From: JAEXNA01 sp037189585
Lineage (GTDB): Bacteria > Vulcanimicrobiota > Xenobia > Xenobiales > JADMJV01
DNA length: 64,000 bases
Assembly (NCBI GenBank): GCA_037189585.1
Contig: JBBCJA010000009.1
Span: 1-64,000, forward strand
Direction: 5' to 3'
Positions 59,732 through 64,000 of the stretch are shown here, piece by piece. The position numbers were made by a program, and so were the translations under genes. Below the pieces are notes generated by a model, which saw only the letters and a list, made by a program, of their open reading frames with translations, did not search any database and was not told the DNA's origin. The stretch's first letter is position 1; the number at the start of each line of letters is the position of its first letter.

Positions 59732-60277
59732 ATGAAAGGCAGGCAGGACGATCAAGTCGAGCAGCAGACCCGCGCCCTGGAGGACCTGCGTCGTCGCGCC
59801 CTGGAGATGGCGCGCTCTGAGGATAATGGGCTTTCGGAAGAAAGTAAGAAAGCTCTTCGCGACCTTTCGACCTGGCTTGTCGAACGTTCCACCCGCTTTC
59901 AGGCCTTAGCGCGCAGCAAGACCAAAGTTTCGGTCACGCGTCTGCGGCTGTTGACCCTTCAGCTCGAGAAAGTACTAGAGCAGATGGCCCGAGCCGTCAG
60001 CCCGGAGCGGGCGCTCTGCGACAAACTTTACGAACTTTTGGAGACCCAACAGCGACGCGACCTTTATGATGATATGATCGGATCGTTGAGAGAACTGTCC
60101 AACCTTTCCATCGAACGAGGTCAAGGGCAACAAGCCGTTCTCTATAACGATATGGCCCAGCGCTTGGAGCTTCGCCTGGAATCTGGTCACATCGACCTCG
60201 CCAACGAGGAGCAGCGAGCCAAAGACCAGGTTCTCTACGCCGAATTTCAACAGAAACTGGAGTCGATGAAACAATGA
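59732..60277 (+). CDS. coiled-coil hypothetical protein
   Basis: 181 residues, almost all helical and rich in Glu, Arg, Gln and Leu, with heptad-like stretches such as RLRLLTLQLEKVLEQMARAV. No signal peptide and no known domain. ATG 59732 has GGAG 5 bases upstream. Its stop overlaps the start of the ankyrin gene (ATGA), so it is translated together with a secreted protein. Function unknown. Confidence 0.65.
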   Translation: MKGRQDDQVEQQTRALEDLRRRALEMARSEDNGLSEESKKALRDLSTWLVERSTRFQALARSKTKVSVTRLRLLTLQLEKVLEQMARAVSPERALCDKLYELLETQQRRDLYDDMIGSLRELSNLSIERGQGQQAVLYNDMAQRLELRLESGHIDLANEEQRAKDQVLYAEFQQKLESMKQ

Positions 60278-60963
60278 AAATAGCTCTAGCCGTGACGCTC
60301 ACCTTTTGCCTACTTTCCAGCGCTCAAGCCCAGGTCTCTCCTCGCGCGCACCAGATGAAAGGGGACGCTCGGGCTGTACGCGACGCCTCTCGTTCGTCGT
60401 CTCCCCAGCCGAGTCGGCCCGCGGCGACTCCGGCCGCTCGTCCTAGCGTGGACAACCCTTCCAACACACCCACGGCGCCGGTCTCTCCCCTCCATCAGTC
60501 GGCCGCGAGTGGAAACACCGAAGCCGTCCGCGCCGAAGTCTCGTCCAACCCGAAAGCGGTGAGTCGTAAGGATTCGGAAGGCTTCACCCCCCTGCACGTA
60601 GCCGCCGCGGCCGGACATCTCGAGACTGTCGAGCTCCTGGTGAGTTCCGGAGCCGACCTTAACGCCCAGGGGTTGCGAGGGGAGACTGCCCTCTATCTCG
60701 CCGCGGGCGCGGGGCAGAGCAAAGTTGTCGAGGCTCTTCTAGCCGAAGGGGCCAATCCCACGCTTGCCAACAAGGAAGGTCGGACTCCGCTTCATCGGGC
60801 CGCCATGGAAGGGAGTCTCGAGTCGGTCAAAGCCCTTCTCAAAGCCGGAGTTGATGTCAAAGCCACCGACCTTCAGGGACGCACCGCCCTGGACCTGGCC
60901 GAACGTTACAAGAAGGGCGAGCAAGCCAGCCAGGTGATCTCCGAGCTTCTCAAGGCTCGCTGA
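60274..60963 (+). CDS. secreted ankyrin-repeat protein
   Basis: 229 residues. A signal peptide (IALAVTLTFCLLSSAQAQ) and a basic, Pro/Ser-rich linker to about residue 70 precede four ankyrin repeats: SPLHQSAASGNTEAV, TPLHVAAAAGHLETVELL, TALYLAAGAGQSKVVEALL, TPLHRAAMEGSLESVKALL, with a partial fifth (TALDLAERY). It is a protein-binding scaffold in the periplasm or outside the cell. ATG 60274 overlaps the upstream stop. It ends 9 bases from the convergent gpmI stop. Confidence 0.88.
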   Translation: MKIALAVTLTFCLLSSAQAQVSPRAHQMKGDARAVRDASRSSSPQPSRPAATPAARPSVDNPSNTPTAPVSPLHQSAASGNTEAVRAEVSSNPKAVSRKDSEGFTPLHVAAAAGHLETVELLVSSGADLNAQGLRGETALYLAAGAGQSKVVEALLAEGANPTLANKEGRTPLHRAAMEGSLESVKALLKAGVDVKATDLQGRTALDLAERYKKGEQASQVISELLKAR

Positions 60964-60972
60964 GCGACTCCG

Positions 60973-62517
60973 CTATCTCACAAGAAGCGAGCGGCCCGTC
61001 ATTTCGGGCGGCTGAGGTAGACCGAACAGATCGAGAATGGTCGGGGCGACGTCCCCGAGGCAGCCTCCGTCGAGCAGTTCCGTCACCTCGACGGCTCCTC
61101 CCACGATCAGCGGAACCAGGTTGGTCGTGTGAGCGGTGTGCGGGTCTCCATTCTCCTGTCGCATCACCTCGGCGTTTCCGTGGTCGGCCAAGATGAGATA
61201 GCATCCACCGCGAGCTTCCATGGCCTCCACCACCCGCGTCAATCCTTGGTCGGCGGCTTCACAGGCCTTGATGGCGGCCTCCAGGTCGCCGGTGTGGCCA
61301 ACCATGTCGGGATTAGCGAAGTTGATCAGGATAAACTCGTCCTCTCCACCCAAAATTCTCCCCACAGTGAGTTCGGTCAACTCCGGCGCGCTCATCTCGG
61401 GCTTGAGGTCGTAGGTGGCGACCTTGGGGGAAGGGACCAGAACGCGCGTCTCTCCGGGATAAGGCTCCTCGCGCTTGGCGTTAAAAAAGTAAGTCACGTG
61501 CGGATACTTTTCCGTCTCCGCTGTATGGTACTGCCGCAATCCGTGATCTGACAGCACCTCGGCTAGAGGGTGGGTCAAAGGCGGGATAGCGAAAGCGTAA
61601 GGAAGCTTCCAGGCCGCGTCGTACTCGGTTAAGGAGCAGTAGTGCAGCCTCTCGACGCGGCGCGCGCGCGCGAACCCGGCCCAGTCCACTCCACCCATCA
61701 GCGCGTAAGTCATCTCACGACCGCGGTCGGGGCGGAAGTTGAAATAGATGATTCCATCACCGTCGGACATTCGACCGACGGGCTGGCCGTCAGGGCCAAC
61801 GATAGCCGTCGCCTTGACGAACTCGTCGGTCTCGCCACGCGAATAGGCGGCCTTGATCGCTTCGGGGGCGCCAGAAGCGATGAAAAGACCCCGACCATCG
61901 ACCACGACATCATAAGCCTGCTGAACTCGCTCCCATCGGTTGTCTCGGTCCATGGCGTAGTAGCGGCCTACCACGGAAGCCACGCGACCTCGTCCGGGAT
62001 GAGCTTGGAGATAGGACTCGATCTCCTCGACATAGCCCAGCCCCGAATCCGGTGGAACGTCGCGACCGTCGGTGAAAAGATGAAGGACGATATCCTTAGC
62101 TCCTCCCAGCTCGGCCATCTCTAAAACGGCGAACAGATGCACGAGATCACTGTGGACGCCACCTCCGGAGGCCAATCCCATGATATGAAGTCGCCCGCTC
62201 TCGGAGACCGAAGAGATGACTTTAGAGAGCGCCTCATTTTGGAAAAATTCGCGAGTCTCGATAAGATGAGTGATGTAGGTCAGGCTTTGCATCACGGTCC
62301 GACCCGCACCGAGATTGAGATGCCCCACTTCGGAATTTCCCATCTGCCCCTCGGGGAGCCCCACCGGACGGCCGCTGGCGACGAGACGGGTATGAGGCCA
62401 TTCTCGCCAGAGACGATCAAAGGTGGGAGTGTCCGCTTTATAGACAGCGTTACTTTCCGTCTCGGGTCCAAGTCCGAACCCATCGAGAATAATCAGAGCA
62501 CAAGGGCTGTTAGGCAT
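60973..62517 (-). CDS. gpmI: 2,3-bisphosphoglycerate-independent phosphoglycerate mutase
   Basis: 514 residues, full length. LIILDGFGLG (metal ligand), GQMGNSEVGHLNLGAGR (the serine that carries phosphate), FTDGRDVPPDSG, NFRPDRGREMT, NFANPDMVGHTGD and LADHGNAEVM are all present. It interconverts 3- and 2-phosphoglycerate using two Mn2+ ions in glycolysis. ATG 62517 has an AAGGAG site, though about 15 bases away. Confidence 0.97.
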   Translation of the reverse strand: MPNSPCALIILDGFGLGPETESNAVYKADTPTFDRLWREWPHTRLVASGRPVGLPEGQMGNSEVGHLNLGAGRTVMQSLTYITHLIETREFFQNEALSKVISSVSESGRLHIMGLASGGGVHSDLVHLFAVLEMAELGGAKDIVLHLFTDGRDVPPDSGLGYVEEIESYLQAHPGRGRVASVVGRYYAMDRDNRWERVQQAYDVVVDGRGLFIASGAPEAIKAAYSRGETDEFVKATAIVGPDGQPVGRMSDGDGIIYFNFRPDRGREMTYALMGGVDWAGFARARRVERLHYCSLTEYDAAWKLPYAFAIPPLTHPLAEVLSDHGLRQYHTAETEKYPHVTYFFNAKREEPYPGETRVLVPSPKVATYDLKPEMSAPELTELTVGRILGGEDEFILINFANPDMVGHTGDLEAAIKACEAADQGLTRVVEAMEARGGCYLILADHGNAEVMRQENGDPHTAHTTNLVPLIVGGAVEVTELLDGGCLGDVAPTILDLFGLPQPPEMTGRSLLVR

Positions 62518-62558
62518 GGGGCGAGGTTAGTGTCTCCTTAACTCAATCCTTCCGAAGA

Positions 62559-63044
62559 TCAGCACGCGGTTGTCAGGTTGGTACGTGTCCCCGCGAGCGC
62601 GGCTCCAGCCTGCTCGCTGCCCGGAATTTCCGCACCCGCGCGCAACGAGATTTCCAGAACCTTCCTGCTGCGCTCGTCAAAAAAGACCAGGCATCCGGAG
62701 AAATCCCAACAGCAGATTCCCGGCTCCGGCTCGAAGCGGTCACCTGGCATGCCGAGGAGTGAAGGGAGACTCTCGACGGAAGTGCCGACTTCGGCCAGCA
62801 CTTCACCGTCCTCTCGGAGGTGAGAACCGGACAAGCTCTCCACAACCCAATGTCCCATGGGGTCCTGGGGCCAGAGCGCGCGATAGCTCACCAAGAGAGG
62901 GTGCTCGGCCTGGGCCTTATAACGGGCCCAACAGGGATTAGCGTTCGTCGAGGGATAGCCGAGTAGCCGATCGACCTCTTCCCGACTTTGACCCAAGGCC
63001 ACACCGTCAATGGTGAAGAAGCGCTGATGTCGCGTCGACCGCAC
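62559..63044 (-). CDS. small repeat-domain protein, unknown function
   Basis: 161 residues with no signal peptide. FTIDGVALGQSREEVDRLLG is followed by beta strands and a second unit, VGTSVESLPSLLGMP. It has the same G-x-S-x-x-x-V-x-x-LG pattern as the protein at 9903-10451, so the two may be distant relatives. GTG 63044 has AGGAGG 4 bases upstream. A CRP-like palindrome lies 56 bases upstream of the start, so the gene may be controlled by a CRP/FNR-family regulator. Confidence 0.6.
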   Translation of the reverse strand: MRSTRHQRFFTIDGVALGQSREEVDRLLGYPSTNANPCWARYKAQAEHPLLVSYRALWPQDPMGHWVVESLSGSHLREDGEVLAEVGTSVESLPSLLGMPGDRFEPEPGICCWDFSGCLVFFDERSRKVLEISLRAGAEIPGSEQAGAALAGTRTNLTTAC

Positions 63045-63099
63045 GGGACCTCCTCCGTTTTTAGTGGGTTCGATCGCAGTCTATCAGCGTAATGAAGAT

Positions 63100-63125
63100 C
63101 TCCTTGTGAGCTAGCTCACAAAGAG
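63100..63125. promoter_or_regulatory. CRP/FNR-type operator palindrome
   Basis: 63104-63121 is a perfect 18-bp palindrome, TTGTGAGCTAGCTCACAA, with the exact TGTGA-N6-TCACA core of a CRP site. It extends to 26 bases with one mismatch. It lies between the amylase and the small gene, in the promoter position of the latter on the minus strand. No T-run follows, so it is not a terminator. Confidence 0.65.
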
Positions 63126-63167
63126 ATACGGTCAGATCGTACTAGGGCGTGTCCGGACTCGCTGGTA

Positions 63168-64000
63168 TCACACCCTCTGAAGAACGATCGTCCCGCCAGC
63201 GGGCAGATTCAAAGCGGCGTGTCCAGCCACTGTGGCTCCCGCGTTACCGAAACCTTCTCCCCCGTAGACATCGGCATCGGTGTTGAAGACCTCTTTCCAC
63301 TGACCCTCCGGGAGAGGGATGGAATAACCGGACCGATCCTCACCACTCATCTGAGTGATCACCACGAACTGATCTCCGCTGGCTCCCTTACGAGAAAAAG
63401 CCGCGACCTGGTCGTCATTGTGGGTGTAAACCTTCTCCACCGGAGCGGACGGATAAAAAGCATCCGAGGAGCGGCGGAGGGCGATCAGATCCTGGTGCGC
63501 TTTGAAGTGCCCCTGGCGCGCCCGCGACTCCGGCGTGGCCTTCTGCTCCTCGTTCCCGTCGACCCAGGTCGTGTCGGCTCCCCAAGTGCTGGTCAATCCG
63601 TGCTTGAAGTCGTTGTTGGCCAAAAACTCCTCACCCTGCCAAAGCATGGGGATTCCCGGTCCCAGAAGGGTCAGAGCCGCCGAAGAGCGAGCCTTGGAGC
63701 GTGCGATATCCGACATCACGCCCTCATCCGATTTCGTACCCGCGGCCAGTCGACCGATCCACTTACCGGAGTTTCCGACCTCATCGTGAGAGTGAGAGTA
63801 AGTCAGCATCTGTCCTGTGCCCGGAACTCCGGCATGAGCCTGCATCGAGGCGATGAGACGATCGGCCGCGCCGGGGATGCTCTTGACCGCTTCATAAATG
63901 CCGTCTCGGTAGTGGTCGTTCCAGACCGCGTCAAACCCCATCCCCTTGCGAGTCATGCCGTCTTGTTCCCGACTCCAGTCGAGCGGGCTCGCCACCAAAG
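63168..64000 (-). CDS. alpha-amylase family (GH13) enzyme, C-terminal part (partial)
   Basis: About 277 codons are in the window; the 5' end lies beyond the right edge. TYSHSHDEVGNSGKW is the GH13 conserved region IV with the transition-state aspartate, and LLGPGIPMLWQGEEF follows as in GlgB-type branching enzymes and maltooligosyl trehalose hydrolases. The C-terminal beta domain is GHAALNLPAGGTIVLQRV. Catalytic nucleophile and acid are upstream, out of sight, so the exact activity (branching enzyme or related) cannot be named. Confidence 0.85.
   Translation of the reverse strand, partial: LVASPLDWSREQDGMTRKGMGFDAVWNDHYRDGIYEAVKSIPGAADRLIASMQAHAGVPGTGQMLTYSHSHDEVGNSGKWIGRLAAGTKSDEGVMSDIARSKARSSAALTLLGPGIPMLWQGEEFLANNDFKHGLTSTWGADTTWVDGNEEQKATPESRARQGHFKAHQDLIALRRSSDAFYPSAPVEKVYTHNDDQVAAFSRKGASGDQFVVITQMSGEDRSGYSIPLPEGQWKEVFNTDADVYGGEGFGNAGATVAGHAALNLPAGGTIVLQRV

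Noticed and set aside
61655..61675. Alternating GC run (GCGCGCGCGC)
   Set aside because: It lies within gpmI coding sequence and is explained by Ala/Arg codons.

Overview
This window is a dense, GC-rich bacterial chromosome segment with about 52 protein-coding genes. Many have 4-base start/stop overlaps (ATGA or GTGA), and there are strong hairpin terminators. I see no rRNA gene, convincing tRNA, CRISPR array, transposase or phage gene. Lipoprotein signals, a class A penicillin-binding protein, type IV-pilin-like prepilins and a PilP-like protein suggest a cell with a cell wall and probably an outer membrane. The mix of families, with many lineage-specific secreted proteins, resembles uncultivated phyla such as Eremiobacterota/Vulcanimicrobiota or Armatimonadota. 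That placement is a weak inference.

Layout. 1-2.2 kb: the end of a sugar nucleotidyltransferase, an antibiotic-kinase-fold sugar kinase, and a PlsC-like acyltransferase facing them. 2.3-8.4 kb (minus): a prepilin cluster (PilV-, PilW- and PilX-like) followed by membrane and TPR proteins. 8.5-12.5 kb: an MFS transporter and a POT peptide transporter. 12.6-15.8 kb: a cluster with an anchored Ig-like protein, a stand-alone FlhA/SctV C-terminal domain without its membrane channel, and a PilP/GspC-like secreted protein. 15.8-18.2 kb: a DUF420 membrane protein, a 545-bp non-coding repeat element and a DUF1015 protein. 18.3-24.7 kb: PBP1A, a ribbon-helix-helix protein, a TerB-like protein, two lipoproteins, and a 2OG-Fe dioxygenase coupled to a hydrolase. 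24.8-26.7 kb: a 645-residue leaderless protein with a hydrophobic C-terminus that looks like a secreted effector or pore former. 27-35.8 kb: a two-metal-site protein, an esterase, exonuclease III, oligopeptidase F and a 1547-residue helicase-nuclease. 35.8-39.5 kb: a three-gene surface glycosylation operon. 39.6-45.5 kb: an Hpt protein, a YceI lipoprotein, and a pair made of a GHKL (HSP90-type) ATPase and a 1064-residue relative with a degenerate ATPase domain. 45.5-48.4 kb: two CNNM/CorC transporters and a mini metallothionein. 48.5-64 kb: acetate kinase coupled to a RapA-like SNF2 ATPase, DUF6941, a secreted metallopeptidase, a YfhO-like protein, EttA, a GAF-GGDEF cyclase, EngB, an ankyrin protein, GpmI, a small repeat-domain protein behind a CRP-like operator, and the C-terminus of an alpha-amylase-family enzyme.

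The best candidates for undescribed biology are the GHKL pair (40.8-45.5 kb), the orphan FlhA C-terminal domain with its neighbours (13-15.8 kb), the leaderless pore-like protein (24.8-26.7 kb), and the repeat element (16.4-17 kb). Functions come from reading motifs by eye; no database search was possible.
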